A DNA stretch of 64,000 bases from Corynebacterium testudinoris (GTDB lineage: Bacteria > Actinomycetota > Actinomycetes > Mycobacteriales > Mycobacteriaceae): NCBI RefSeq assembly GCF_001021045.1, contig NZ_CP011545.1, forward strand, positions 1,302,001 to 1,366,000. Direction: 5' to 3'. Both the position numbers and the translations under genes were made by a program. The notes below the pieces were generated by a model that had not been told where the DNA came from, searched no databases, and saw only the letters and a program-made list of their open reading frames with translations. Positions within the stretch are counted from its first letter, which is position 1. Each line of letters starts with the position of its first letter. Below are positions 16,474 to 24,939 of the stretch, piece after piece.

Positions 16474-17072
16474 TGAGCACGTGGAAAGAGATAACAGCAG
16501 CCAACCCAGCGCATTCGGAAAACTATGCGCGCCGGTGGCGCTCCATAGTCGCCGAAGGTCAGGACATCAACGGGGAAGCACGGCTTATCGACGCCCTCGT
16601 GCCCCGCGCCGCACGCATCCTCGACGCCGGCTGTGGCACCGGTCGGGTGGGTGGCTATTTGTCCGCCCGCGGCCACGACGTCGTCGGCACCGATATCGAC
16701 CCGGTGCTCATCAACTACGCACGCAACGACTATCCCGATGCCCGGTGGGAAGTAGGGGACCTCAGCACTGATCCCATCCCAGAAGGCGGCTTCGATATCG
16801 CCGTCTCCGCGGGCAACGTCATGGGCTTTATTGATCCGGCGGGCCGCCGCGATGCCCTGGCTCACCTCGCCGAGGCACTGAAGCCCGGCGGGCGCCTCGT
16901 CGTCGGCTTCGGCGCGGGCCGCGGCTGGGGCTTCGACGATTTCCTCGACACCGCCCGCTCGGTGGGACTCGAGCCGGAGAACGTTTTCGAGTCCTGGGAG
17001 CTTGATCCCTTCGATGAGGACTCGACGTTCCTCGTTGCGATCTTGCGGGCAGGCTCCGAGACCACCGCGTAG
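16473..17072 (+). CDS. Class I SAM-dependent methyltransferase
   Basis: This 199-residue protein has the Rossmann-type methyltransferase motifs: ILDAGCGTGRVGGYL (motif I, about 50-64), GTDIDP, and GGFDIAVSAGNVMGF (motif IV region). No accessory domain is visible and the methyl acceptor is unknown. The gene appears leaderless, with TATACT seven bases before the ATG, and is divergent from corA. It stands alone before a convergent reductase gene. Confidence 0.88.
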   Translation: MSTWKEITAANPAHSENYARRWRSIVAEGQDINGEARLIDALVPRAARILDAGCGTGRVGGYLSARGHDVVGTDIDPVLINYARNDYPDARWEVGDLSTDPIPEGGFDIAVSAGNVMGFIDPAGRRDALAHLAEALKPGGRLVVGFGAGRGWGFDDFLDTARSVGLEPENVFESWELDPFDEDSTFLVAILRAGSETTA

Positions 17073-17191
17073 CTGAACGCTAGTAGTTATATTTAGTCTA
17101 CGAAGAAAAGGCGGTTTAGCTGCATCGACGTGAAGCTCTGCGCGCATCATGCACTACCGTTCTGGCCCAGCTGCGAGCAATGTCAATACAA

Positions 17192-18367
17192 CTATGCGGG
17201 GTCGCCTGCCAGCGTGAAGCTCATCCCACCAGACTCCAACCGCTCCACGTAGGGTGCGCCGAGGGCCGTCGCGGGGGTGAGCACTCCGCCCGTCCCGCCG
17301 GGGTTGTGCAGCAGCGTGAGTGCGGCCTGGCTCAACATCATCGCCGTGACCTCATAGCCAGGATCGCCGAGGGCAGAGACTGTGCAGGTGACTTGGCGGC
17401 CAGATTCAGTGGTGCCGACGTGCCGGACTGTGAAGCGTCCCTTCTTCCGGTCCGTCTCGGAGGGGCCTTCCCCGGGGCTGGGAATCCACCGTTGGGCGAA
17501 CTTTTGCTGAATAACCCAGAACAATCCGGCGGTGATTCCTGCGAGTCCGAGAGCCCGGATGCGGCCCCATAGCCCCCGGCCGGTGGCCCAGCGCTCGTGG
17601 TAGCGGAAGGGCCCATAGGCGTGATCGCGGAGGGAGTTGGAGCGGCGGACGATGCGGGTGTTGAACATGGCCATGAAGAAGGGGCCGGACCAGCGGCCGT
17701 CTGCAAGCTTGGTCACGTCGAAGTCTTTTTCCAGGCCCTCAATGCGCGGTTCCGCGGAAGGGATGGGGGAGAGGGTGTAGGGGTTGTGGAGCAATCGAGC
17801 CTGGTCGCGGTCCGATCGAGCCTGGGCGGAGACGGCACGCATGGAATCGATCGTGCCGCCGGAAATCCCGCCCTTGAGTTCCTCTACCACCATGGTGACC
17901 TCGCGGAATGGCTCTCCAGCGTAGCTGTGCAGGGCGAACATCCCCATGTCAGAGGGGACCGAGTCGAAGCCGCACGACGAGACAATTCGGGCACCGCTTT
18001 GCTGCGCTGTCGGGTGGTATTGATCAATCATGTCGCGGATGAACAGTGCTTCGCCGCAGAGGTCGACGTAGTCGGTACCGGCCTCGGCGCAGGCACGCAC
18101 GAGTTGTTCACCCAGGCGGGTGTACGGGCCTACGCAGGAGATGACGACCTTGGTGCGAGCCGCCAGGGTCGTCATATCGGCGGCATCAAGGGCGTCGACG
18201 GCGATGATGTCCCACTCCACGCCGAGTTCGTCTCTCACCGCCTCCAGCTTGGCCGCGTCACGGCCGGAAAGCCCGACCTGTATGCCGGGGATCGTGCTCA
18301 GGTACTGGGCGGTCAGCCGACCGACGAAGCCGGTGGCGCCGTGGACAACGATATCGAGATCAGTCAT
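17192..18367 (-). CDS. Saccharopine dehydrogenase-like / trans-acting enoyl reductase family protein
   Basis: The 391-residue protein starts with a Rossmann NAD(P)-binding motif (VVHGATGFVGRLTAQYL) and continues with VISCVGPYTRLGE and DLCGEALF, typical of the saccharopine-dehydrogenase-like family that includes mycobacterial trans-acting enoyl reductases and human SCCPDH. A hydrophobic segment near residue 300 may associate with membrane. In actinobacteria such proteins act on lipids, but the substrate here is unknown. Start ATG 18367 is 23 bases after the thiD/tenA stop, so it may be the last gene of the thiamine operon. Confidence 0.8.
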   Translation of the reverse strand: MTDLDIVVHGATGFVGRLTAQYLSTIPGIQVGLSGRDAAKLEAVRDELGVEWDIIAVDALDAADMTTLAARTKVVISCVGPYTRLGEQLVRACAEAGTDYVDLCGEALFIRDMIDQYHPTAQQSGARIVSSCGFDSVPSDMGMFALHSYAGEPFREVTMVVEELKGGISGGTIDSMRAVSAQARSDRDQARLLHNPYTLSPIPSAEPRIEGLEKDFDVTKLADGRWSGPFFMAMFNTRIVRRSNSLRDHAYGPFRYHERWATGRGLWGRIRALGLAGITAGLFWVIQQKFAQRWIPSPGEGPSETDRKKGRFTVRHVGTTESGRQVTCTVSALGDPGYEVTAMMLSQAALTLLHNPGGTGGVLTPATALGAPYVERLESGGMSFTLAGDPA

Positions 18368-18390
18368 GCGCTCCAGCCTAGAGCCAGTGT

Positions 18391-19914
18391 CTACCACGCC
18401 CGGTCTGCTTGGTCGAAAAACTCTCGCTCGTGGACGCAGGCGGTGAGATAGGCCCGGGTTGCGGCCTGGCGCTGCTCGTCAGTGGCCACCGATAGCGCCC
18501 GTTCCACCCGAGCAATAGCGCCGCGGGCACCGTGGATGAATTCCTCGCCCCCGTAGGTGTTCAACCAGGCGTGATAGGGATGATCGGCGTGATTGTCAGC
18601 CATGAGGTCGAGCCCGATTTCGGCGTAGAGCCAGTAGCAGGGCAAGACGGCAGCCGCGCCGACCACGTAGTCCTCCACGGCGGTCGTCGCCACGAGGAAG
18701 TCGGTGTAGGCCATGGTGATGTGCGAGGGTGCGGAGATGGTCAGGTCGTGTCCATGGAGCCAGCTGCGGTGCAGTTCGGCTTCGGCGACGATGCAACCGG
18801 TGGCGCCTTCTGACCATCCGACCTGAGCTTCCTGGTCGGGGGCTGCGGCAGAGAGCAGGGCCAAGGCGCGGGAGTAGCGGCTTAAGTACTGGGCATCTTG
18901 GTCGAGGTAGAACCCGAAGTCACTCGCCGGCAAGTTTCCCGCGCGCAATCCTTGGATGAAGGGCAGCTCCATGATGTCGTGCCACACCTGGCCGGTGAGG
19001 TCCCAGAGTTTCTGGGTATGGGGTCCCGCAGAGGCGAGGTGAGGAGTCGGTGCGGGGAGGGTGGAAAACTCGCCCCGCAGGTGCGGCCATGGCGCGGCCG
19101 AGGCGGCCGTCGCTAATCGACGTCCGCGGTGCCCATGGTCCACCGGCCCGTTCCCGCTTCCCACGCCGAGGGAATCGGCATGGGAGATGGCTTCGTGGAG
19201 CCAGCGAGTTGACCAGGCGAGAGCTTCTTCCACTGATTCCCCGGCACCGATCCTCGTGGCCAAGGCCGAGGAAAGGGAGCAGCCGGTCCCGTGGGTGTTC
19301 CTCGTGTCCACACGCGGGCTGGGCACCCGGTGGACGTCGCCGGTGGGGGTGACGACGGCGTTGTCGGCGACCGGTCCGGTCAGGTGTCCGCCTTTGACGA
19401 TGACCACGGTCCCCGACGTCCGGGCTAGCCCCGCGGCCTGTACCAGCGCCGCATCAAAATCGGCGGCTATGTCTTCCTCGACGAGGACGGCCAATTCCCT
19501 CAGGTTTGGGGTGACCACATCGACCTCGGCGACCAGCGCCCGAACCGCAGCTTCGGCGGCTTCATCAAGAAGCCGATCCCCCGAGCTGGCCACCATGACG
19601 GGGTCGAGGACGACCGGACCGTGGGCGAATTGCTGCAGGGCGGCGCGGACGGTGTCGACAGTCTCGGCGTCGCCAAGCATGCCGATCTTGATGGCATCGA
19701 CGGTGACGTCCGTGAAGACTGCCTCCAGCTGATCGGTGAGAAACTCGAGCGGGGGAGCGAATACCGAGCGAACCCCGCGGGTGTTTTGCGACACCAGCGC
19801 CGTGACCACCGACATGCCGTAGCCTCCGGCTGCCACGATGGATTTGAGGTCGGCCTGGATTCCGGCCCCACCCGTGGGATCGGTGCCGGCGATGGACAGA
19901 ATGCGGGGGATCAT
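18391..19914 (-). CDS. thiD: ThiD-TenA fusion: HMP/HMP-P kinase with thiaminase II domain
   Basis: This 507-residue fusion joins two thiamine enzymes. Residues 1 to about 265 are ThiD, which phosphorylates hydroxymethylpyrimidine (HMP) and HMP-phosphate (GTDPTGGAGIQAD, KGGHL, NTHGTGCSLSSALA). Residues about 290-507 are TenA/thiaminase II, which recovers HMP from degraded thiamine (FYLDQDAQYL and the catalytic-cysteine segment PCYWLYAEIG). The fusion couples salvage to phosphorylation. Its ATG overlaps the stop of thiE by four bases, and the operon is preceded by a probable TPP riboswitch. The fusion is known in actinobacteria. Confidence 0.93.
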   Translation of the reverse strand: MIPRILSIAGTDPTGGAGIQADLKSIVAAGGYGMSVVTALVSQNTRGVRSVFAPPLEFLTDQLEAVFTDVTVDAIKIGMLGDAETVDTVRAALQQFAHGPVVLDPVMVASSGDRLLDEAAEAAVRALVAEVDVVTPNLRELAVLVEEDIAADFDAALVQAAGLARTSGTVVIVKGGHLTGPVADNAVVTPTGDVHRVPSPRVDTRNTHGTGCSLSSALATRIGAGESVEEALAWSTRWLHEAISHADSLGVGSGNGPVDHGHRGRRLATAASAAPWPHLRGEFSTLPAPTPHLASAGPHTQKLWDLTGQVWHDIMELPFIQGLRAGNLPASDFGFYLDQDAQYLSRYSRALALLSAAAPDQEAQVGWSEGATGCIVAEAELHRSWLHGHDLTISAPSHITMAYTDFLVATTAVEDYVVGAAAVLPCYWLYAEIGLDLMADNHADHPYHAWLNTYGGEEFIHGARGAIARVERALSVATDEQRQAATRAYLTACVHEREFFDQADRAW

Positions 19915-20543
19915 AGAGTCGATGCCTCTCGAAGTTGGTGAGCAGCCGTCCGGGGGTCAGGTGCGGCCATGATGGCTGAAACAACGCAGATCCCGTCCCA
20001 GGATGATCCGGAAAACCCGCCAGCGGTGGCCTGCTGAATCCCACCGATGGCCACGGCGGGTATGCCCACCTCCTGTGCACGGGAAGCCAGCTCAGTGGCC
20101 AGCGGCAGGCCCAGGCCCGCCGGGGCGTCGGCCTTGGTGGAGGTATCGAAGACGGGGCCGATGCCGACAACCGAGGGGAACGGCGGAGCACAGCCAAGCA
20201 GACGATCGAACTCGGCATGGGAGCCGATGGATAGCCCGATCATCGGCTCCGGCCCGAGGATTCTTCTGGCGCGGGCCAACGGCATATCGTCTTGCCCAAG
20301 GTGAAGGTGGCAGCCGACGCGGCGGGCCACCTCGACGCGGTCATTGATGAACAGGGGGACTTGGGGACCCACGACGTCGAGCACTTCCCGGGCCGTGGCC
20401 TCCAGTTCCTCGTCAGAGCTCACCTTGTCGCGCAGCTGCACCACGCTGACCCCACCAGCCACGGCGTCGGCGACCACGTCAACCACCCGACGATCGCTCA
20501 TGTCTGGGTCGGTGACCAGGTACAAGCCCCAGTCCACCGTCAC
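19911..20543 (-). CDS. thiE: Thiamine-phosphate synthase
   Basis: The 210-residue TIM-barrel enzyme couples HMP pyrophosphate with hydroxyethylthiazole phosphate to give thiamine monophosphate. Recognisable pieces are LYLVTDP at the N-terminus, VVQLRDK, FINDRVEVA, HLGQDDMP and a GIGPVFDTSTK phosphate-binding segment. The start overlaps the stop of thiM by four bases and its stop overlaps the start of thiD/tenA, so the three genes form a tightly coupled operon. Confidence 0.95.
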   Translation of the reverse strand: MTVDWGLYLVTDPDMSDRRVVDVVADAVAGGVSVVQLRDKVSSDEELEATAREVLDVVGPQVPLFINDRVEVARRVGCHLHLGQDDMPLARARRILGPEPMIGLSIGSHAEFDRLLGCAPPFPSVVGIGPVFDTSTKADAPAGLGLPLATELASRAQEVGIPAVAIGGIQQATAGGFSGSSWDGICVVSAIMAAPDPRTAAHQLREASTL

Positions 20544-21358
20544 TGGGTGTCCTCCACGTTGACGAGGTCATGGACCATGTCCGGGCAGACCTCATACAAA
20601 GCGTCGAGCCAGGCGACCCGGAAGCTGCCGGGTGACATCGTCTTGCGGGCGGCGATCTGGCCCGCGGCGCCCACGTGGGCATGCGCGGCGATGACTGCGG
20701 AATGGGCATTGGCGCCGGGGATGGAGAGGTAGGCCGCTGTCAATCCACCCAGCGCACACCCAGTGCCCACGACGCGTTGGAGGAGGCCGCTGCCGCTGGT
20801 CAGCCAACTGGAGCGGGATGGCGAGACAATGAGGTCGACCGGGCCGGAGACCGCGACCACGCCGCCGGTGCGCTCCGCGAGGAGATGTGCGGCGTTGAAG
20901 GCGCCGGGGACGTCATGGAGCGAATCGACGCCTTTGCCGACCACGTCCTCCCCAGCCAGGGCCCGGATCTCGGAAGCGTTGCCCCGGATTGCCGTCGGAT
21001 GGCTGTCGAGCAAGGAGTAGAGGAACTCGGTGCGAAATCTGGCAGCCCCAATGCCCACCGGATCGAGAACCCAGGGCTTGTTGGAGGCGTTGGCCGTGGC
21101 AATCGCCGTGCGCATGGCATCCAGGCTGTCGCGGGTGGGGGTACCAGAGTTGATGAGGATCCCGTCGGCCTTCGAGGCGAACTCTTCGACCTCGAGGGGA
21201 GAGTCCGCCATGACCGGTGATGCCCCCGCAGCCAGAAGTACATTGGCGGTAATTTCTTGGACCACAGAGTTGGTCAGGCAATGCACTAGCGGTGCGTGCT
21301 CGCGCAGGGATGCGACGAGAACCGGAAAGGTACTGGTAGAAAGCCCGGAAGAGGCCAT
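20540..21358 (-). CDS. thiM: Hydroxyethylthiazole kinase
   Basis: This 272-residue ribokinase-like enzyme phosphorylates hydroxyethylthiazole in thiamine salvage. Motifs include HCLTNSVVQEITANVLLAAG near the N-terminus, ADSPLEVEEF, and the catalytic GTGCALGGL loop. The start is set at ATG 21358 because the AAGGGA ribosome binding site, five bases upstream, is also the 3' end of the predicted TPP riboswitch. A longer frame would read through the riboswitch itself. It is the first gene of thiM-thiE-thiD/tenA. Confidence 0.95.
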   Translation of the reverse strand: MASSGLSTSTFPVLVASLREHAPLVHCLTNSVVQEITANVLLAAGASPVMADSPLEVEEFASKADGILINSGTPTRDSLDAMRTAIATANASNKPWVLDPVGIGAARFRTEFLYSLLDSHPTAIRGNASEIRALAGEDVVGKGVDSLHDVPGAFNAAHLLAERTGGVVAVSGPVDLIVSPSRSSWLTSGSGLLQRVVGTGCALGGLTAAYLSIPGANAHSAVIAAHAHVGAAGQIAARKTMSPGSFRVAWLDALYEVCPDMVHDLVNVEDTQ

Positions 21359-21439
21359 GACTATCCCTTCGCAAGTGCAAACTGGTGCAGTGTCAATGAG
21401 TTTGCGCTCAGCGCGGTTGCTGTGTGCACCCCATGTCAT
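21357..21439 (-). promoter_or_regulatory. Probable (divergent) TPP riboswitch before thiM
   Basis: The minus-strand leader contains several conserved pieces of the THI element in order: GGGGTGC (21432-21426), GCTGAG, and GCGAAGGGA at the 3' end, in front of a thiamine-salvage gene. The canonical ACCTGA segment is not intact (CACTGCACC instead), so this is a divergent member or a partial match. Outer stem bases ATGAC (21439-21435) can pair with GTCAT, which includes the first two bases of the thiM start codon, and AGGGA doubles as the ribosome binding site. This suggests translational control. Confidence 0.55.
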
Positions 21440-21483
21440 CTGCTCCATACGCTAGCAGAGCAAGCGGCCAATCCTTTAAAGGG

Positions 21484-22362
21484 CTAGTACGTCAGCATCC
21501 CCCGTGATCGGAAGACCTCACGGACCTCGTTGACTGATTCGGGGGTAGGAGGTCTGACGTCTGACAGCTGGTAAGTCATGTCCAACTCACGCCACTTATC
21601 GGCACCCATGTTGTGGAAGGGGAGGACCTCCACCCGCTCCACATTCGGCCAGCGGGAGACAATGTCGGCCACGCTTGCCACATTCGCCGGATCGTCCGTC
21701 AGCCCCGGTACGAGGACAAAACGAACCCACACCGGCTTGTTGGCCGCCGCGAGGCGATCACCGAAGTCGATGGTGGGCTGCAACTCCCGGCTGGTGACCC
21801 GTTTGTACGTATCGGGGTCGCCGGACTTCACGTCAAGCAAGACTAGATCGATGTTGTCCAAGTCCTCATCGCGCAACCGCGACCCCAGGAAGCCGGAGGT
21901 ATCAATCGCGGTGTGGATGCCGGCCGCGTGGACCTCGGCCAGGACACGACGGGTGAAGGCGATCTGGAAGAGCGGCTCGCCACCAGAGATGGTCAACCCG
22001 CCTTGCGAGGCCTGAAAAACTCGCTTGTAGCGTGTGATCCGCTTGACCACGTCCTCGACCTTTTCCAAGGTTCCGGTGCGCATTTCCATCGTGTCGGGGT
22101 TGTGGCAGTACAGGCAACGCAGGGGACAGCCGCTGAGAAACAGCGTCATGCGCGTGCCAGGACCATCGACCGCGGTGACCATTTCCCACGAATGCACGAG
22201 GGCCACGTCACCGGTTTGCCGGGCTGCCATGAGCTCCGGGCGGGTCAGATCTTCCGCCAGGTCTTCGGTGCCGCCGAGGCCGCCTGCCACGCCGCGGACT
22301 CGCTCGCCCACCTCTGGTTCGAGGTGGACGACCCCGGTGACCCCGTCCGAACTATGGGCCAT
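21484..22362 (-). CDS. pflA: Pyruvate formate-lyase activating enzyme (radical SAM)
   Basis: This 292-residue radical-SAM enzyme uses a 4Fe-4S cluster and S-adenosylmethionine to generate the glycyl radical on pyruvate formate-lyase. The cluster motif CPLRCLYC (Cys79, 83, 86) and the GGEPLFQ SAM-binding segment are present. Compared with E. coli PflA it has about 50 extra N-terminal residues. Starting at the internal ATG 22230 would give a canonical 248-residue protein, but the ribosome binding site there is very close (GGAG, three bases), so the start is uncertain. It follows the glycyl-radical gene by nine bases and must act on the split enzyme described below. Confidence 0.93.
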   Translation of the reverse strand: MAHSSDGVTGVVHLEPEVGERVRGVAGGLGGTEDLAEDLTRPELMAARQTGDVALVHSWEMVTAVDGPGTRMTLFLSGCPLRCLYCHNPDTMEMRTGTLEKVEDVVKRITRYKRVFQASQGGLTISGGEPLFQIAFTRRVLAEVHAAGIHTAIDTSGFLGSRLRDEDLDNIDLVLLDVKSGDPDTYKRVTSRELQPTIDFGDRLAAANKPVWVRFVLVPGLTDDPANVASVADIVSRWPNVERVEVLPFHNMGADKWRELDMTYQLSDVRPPTPESVNEVREVFRSRGMLTY

Positions 22363-22371
22363 CGAAATTAC

Positions 22372-22623
22372 TTAGGCTCCGTGGTGGAACGTGCGGGAGA
22401 TAATGTCGCGCTGCTGTTCCTCGGTGAGCTTGACAAAGTTCACGGCGTAGCCGGAGACGCGAACGGTGAGGTTCGGGTAATCCTCCGGGTGAGCCATGGC
22501 GTCATGGAGGGTCGACTCGTCCAACACGTTGATGTTGGCGTGGTAAAGGCCGGACTCCATGTTGTGCTCGGCGCGGTTGGCCTTCATGTCGTTGAGGCGC
22601 TCGTCGTAAGTCTTGGTGGACAT
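22372..22623 (-). CDS. grcA: Separate glycyl-radical domain subunit of pyruvate formate-lyase (GrcA-like)
   Basis: This 83-residue protein is equivalent to the C-terminal glycyl-radical domain of pyruvate formate-lyase. Residues 29-80 align with the E. coli PflB end, including the radical loop TVRVSGYAV with Gly58, then [10 protein letters not shown]. The first 25 residues are charged and not in PflB. The gene has its own ribosome binding site (AAGGAGAA, overlapping the pflB stop codon TAA) and ATG. E. coli GrcA (YfiD) is a 127-residue spare part for an otherwise complete PFL. Here the adjacent PflB lacks this domain, so the small protein should be an obligate subunit, activated by PflA. Confidence 0.9.
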   Translation of the reverse strand: MSTKTYDERLNDMKANRAEHNMESGLYHANINVLDESTLHDAMAHPEDYPNLTVRVSGYAVNFVKLTEEQQRDIISRTFHHGA

Positions 22624-22636
22624 ATCTAGGTTCTCC

Positions 22637-24730
22637 TTAGTTCTCGTCCATGATGAAGCCGGCATCGAGGACACCGACGAGGTTGGACACCTGCTCGTCC
22701 TTGGTGCGGCCGAGGCCGGACGGGGTGATGGTGTTGGTGAGTGAGATGCCGTCGAGGGCATCGTGGTAGTCAAGCTTGCCCACGGACAGCATGGACGCGA
22801 CCATGCCGTGGTTGTCGGCGCCGTTCTCCGGGTTGGCTCCGGGAGCAAACGGGGTGCCCGCGCGGTGGCCGGAGGGGAAGTTGCCGGTGGCCTTGCCGTA
22901 GACGACGTTAGAGGTGATCGTCAGGACCGACTGGGTCGGGATGGCATCCCGGTACATCGGAATTTCCTTGATCTTCGCCATGACGGTGTGGACGATGGTG
23001 GCGGCAATATCATCGGCGCGGTCGTCGTCATTGCCATAGACCGGGAAGTCGCCCTCTGTGATGAAGTCCACGATGAGGCCGGTGTCGTCGCGGACCGGGG
23101 TGACCTTGGCGTACTTGATGGCCGATAGGGAGTCGGCGACGATGGACAGGCCTGCGATGCCGCAGCCCATGGAGCGAACGATGTCCGAGTCATGGAGGGC
23201 CATCTCGATGGCCTCGTAGGCGTACTTGTCATGGCTCCAGTGGATGATGTTGAGGGCCTCGACGTAGGTCCCGATGACCCAGTTGAGCATTTCCTCGTAC
23301 TTGTTCCAGACCTCGTCGAAGTCGAGCGGGCCGTCGCCTTCGATGGGGCTGAATTCGCCCTCAGTGGTGATTTGCTTACCGGTTACTTCGTCGCGGCCGC
23401 CGTTAATGGCGTAGAGCAGGGATTTCGCGGCGTTGACGCGGGCGCCAAAGAACTGCATTTGCTTGCCCACGGCCATCGGCGACACGCAGCAGGCAATCGC
23501 CGAGTCATCGCCCCAGCGGTCACGGATCTGCTTGTCCGACTCGTACTGGATGGAGGAGGTCTCGATCGAGATCGCGGCGCAGAAATCCTTGTAGCCGGCC
23601 GGCAACTGCGGATCCCAGAACACCGTGATGTTCGGCTCCGGAGCGGGGCCCAGGTTGCGCAGGGTCTGGAGCAAGCGGAAGGAGGTCTTGGTAACCTGCG
23701 GGCGGCCGTCAGCCATGAAGCCTGCGTCCGACCAGGTGGCCCAGTAGGGGTCGCCGGAGAAGATCTGGTCGTAGTCGATGGTGCGCAGGAAGCGGACGAT
23801 GCGCAGCTTGAGCACCAGCGAATCGATGATCTCCTGAGCGTCTTCCTCCGTGATGGTGCCGTTGGCCAAGTCACGTTCGAAGTAGATGTCGAAGAAGGAG
23901 GACAGGCGGCCGATGGACATGGCGGCGCCGTCCTGGGACTTCACGGCGCCGAGGTAGCCAAAGTAGGTCCACTGCACTGCTTCTTGGGCGGTGGCGGCGG
24001 GGCCGGAGATGTCGAAGCCGTAGGAAGCGGCCATCGTCTTGAGCTTCTTCAGAGCCTTGATCTGCTCGGAGTGCTCCTCACGGAAGCGGGCCCAGTGCTC
24101 GGAGAAACCTTGGGGGCCGGCGGCGTGCTTGGAGGCCTCCTTCTCGGCGATGAGTTTGTCCACGCCGTAGAGGGCGACGCGGCGGTAGTCACCGATAATT
24201 CGGCCGCGGCCGTAGGCATCGGGGAGGCCGGTGATGATGTGGGAGGAGCGAGCGGCGCGGATGCGCGGGGTGTAGACATCGAAGACAGCTTCGTTGTGGG
24301 TCTTGCGGTAGCGGGTGAAGATCTTCTTGATGTCTTCGTTCGGCTCTAGGTTGGCTTCCCGAATCGCGGTCTCCACCATGCGCCATCCGCCGTAGGGCAT
24401 CATGGCGCGCTTGAGCGGGGTATCGGTCTGCAGGCCGACGATGACGTTGTCGTCGTCGCTGATGAAACCGGGCGCGAAGGCGTCGATGTCGGCGGGGGTG
24501 GAAGTGTCGACGTCATAGACGCGGCGCTGGCGCTCGACGGACAGGTAGTTGTCTTCCAGATGCTTCCAGGTGCGGAGGGTCTTCTCGGTGGGGCCGGACA
24601 GGAACTCGGCATCTCCGGAATAAGGGGTGAAATTGCGGGAGATGAAGTCGCGGACGTCGATGGCTTCTTGCCATGGGCCCTCATGGAAACCTTCCCAAGC
24701 CTGGGTGTCAGGCGCGGTAACGGTGGTCAC
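22637..24730 (-). CDS. pflB: Pyruvate formate-lyase catalytic subunit lacking the glycyl-radical domain
   Basis: The 697-residue protein converts pyruvate and CoA to acetyl-CoA and formate in anaerobic fermentation. It follows PFL closely, including the catalytic pair Cys414-Cys415 in AIACCVSPM and [10 protein letters not shown]. It stops at GFIMDEN, about 60 residues short of the E. coli enzyme, just before the glycyl-radical loop. That loop is encoded by the next gene, 13 bases on, in another frame. The boundary falls in a loop region, and the stop codon is embedded in a good ribosome binding site. This looks like an evolved split rather than a fresh frameshift. Confidence 0.93.
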   Translation of the reverse strand: MTTVTAPDTQAWEGFHEGPWQEAIDVRDFISRNFTPYSGDAEFLSGPTEKTLRTWKHLEDNYLSVERQRRVYDVDTSTPADIDAFAPGFISDDDNVIVGLQTDTPLKRAMMPYGGWRMVETAIREANLEPNEDIKKIFTRYRKTHNEAVFDVYTPRIRAARSSHIITGLPDAYGRGRIIGDYRRVALYGVDKLIAEKEASKHAAGPQGFSEHWARFREEHSEQIKALKKLKTMAASYGFDISGPAATAQEAVQWTYFGYLGAVKSQDGAAMSIGRLSSFFDIYFERDLANGTITEEDAQEIIDSLVLKLRIVRFLRTIDYDQIFSGDPYWATWSDAGFMADGRPQVTKTSFRLLQTLRNLGPAPEPNITVFWDPQLPAGYKDFCAAISIETSSIQYESDKQIRDRWGDDSAIACCVSPMAVGKQMQFFGARVNAAKSLLYAINGGRDEVTGKQITTEGEFSPIEGDGPLDFDEVWNKYEEMLNWVIGTYVEALNIIHWSHDKYAYEAIEMALHDSDIVRSMGCGIAGLSIVADSLSAIKYAKVTPVRDDTGLIVDFITEGDFPVYGNDDDRADDIAATIVHTVMAKIKEIPMYRDAIPTQSVLTITSNVVYGKATGNFPSGHRAGTPFAPGANPENGADNHGMVASMLSVGKLDYHDALDGISLTNTITPSGLGRTKDEQVSNLVGVLDAGFIMDEN

Positions 24731-24786
24731 AGTTGGTACCTCTCAGAGTGTTCTCTTGTGTGATGAACAGTAAACCGTGACGCGGT

Positions 24787-24802
24787 GTGACCCAGACGTC
24801 AC
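24787..24802. promoter_or_regulatory. Inverted repeat in pflB leader
   Basis: GTGAC (24787-24791) and GTCAC (24798-24802) are separated by 6 bp, just downstream of the presumed pfl transcription start. The spacing does not fit the GlxR/CRP consensus (TGTGA-N6-TCACA). It may be a second operator. Confidence 0.3.
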
Positions 24803-24815
24803 TGTATTCTCGCCC

Positions 24816-24845
24816 AGTATACGTGGTCTGACCACATTTTGTCGC
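24816..24845 (-). promoter_or_regulatory. pflB promoter with operator in the spacer (LldR/GntR-like)
   Basis: On the minus strand GCGACA (24845-24840) and TATACT (24821-24816) form a -35/-10 pair with 18-bp spacing. The spacer contains a perfect 13-bp palindrome, GTGGTCAGACCAC (24835-24823), which fits the FadR/LldR-type consensus TNGTNNNACNA. A repressor there would block RNA polymerase. A related site stands before the lactate-dehydrogenase-like gene at 30731-30743. Confidence 0.6.
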
Positions 24846-24874
24846 AGGGCGTGACCACCGGGGACGTCGATAGG

Positions 24875-24913
24875 CAAAAACCGACGACCCGCCTTCCCGG
24901 AAGGGAGGCGGGC
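24875..24913 (-). terminator. Intrinsic terminator of ndh
   Basis: On the minus strand a GC-rich hairpin (GCCCGCCTCCC paired with GGGAAGGCGGGT, one bulge) is followed by CGTCGGTTTTTG. It lies about 30 bases after the ndh stop codon. Confidence 0.75.
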
Positions 24914-24939
24914 CGCCGGTGTCAATCAAGCGGGGGCAG

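Noticed and set aside
22590-22660. Recent frameshift or sequencing error splitting pflB
   Set aside because: The second frame has its own well-spaced ribosome binding site and ATG and 25 residues not found in PFL, so a single indel would not restore a normal protein.
24786-24803. GlxR (CRP-type) binding site before pflB
   Set aside because: The half sites TGTGA and TCACT are separated by 8 bp, not 6.
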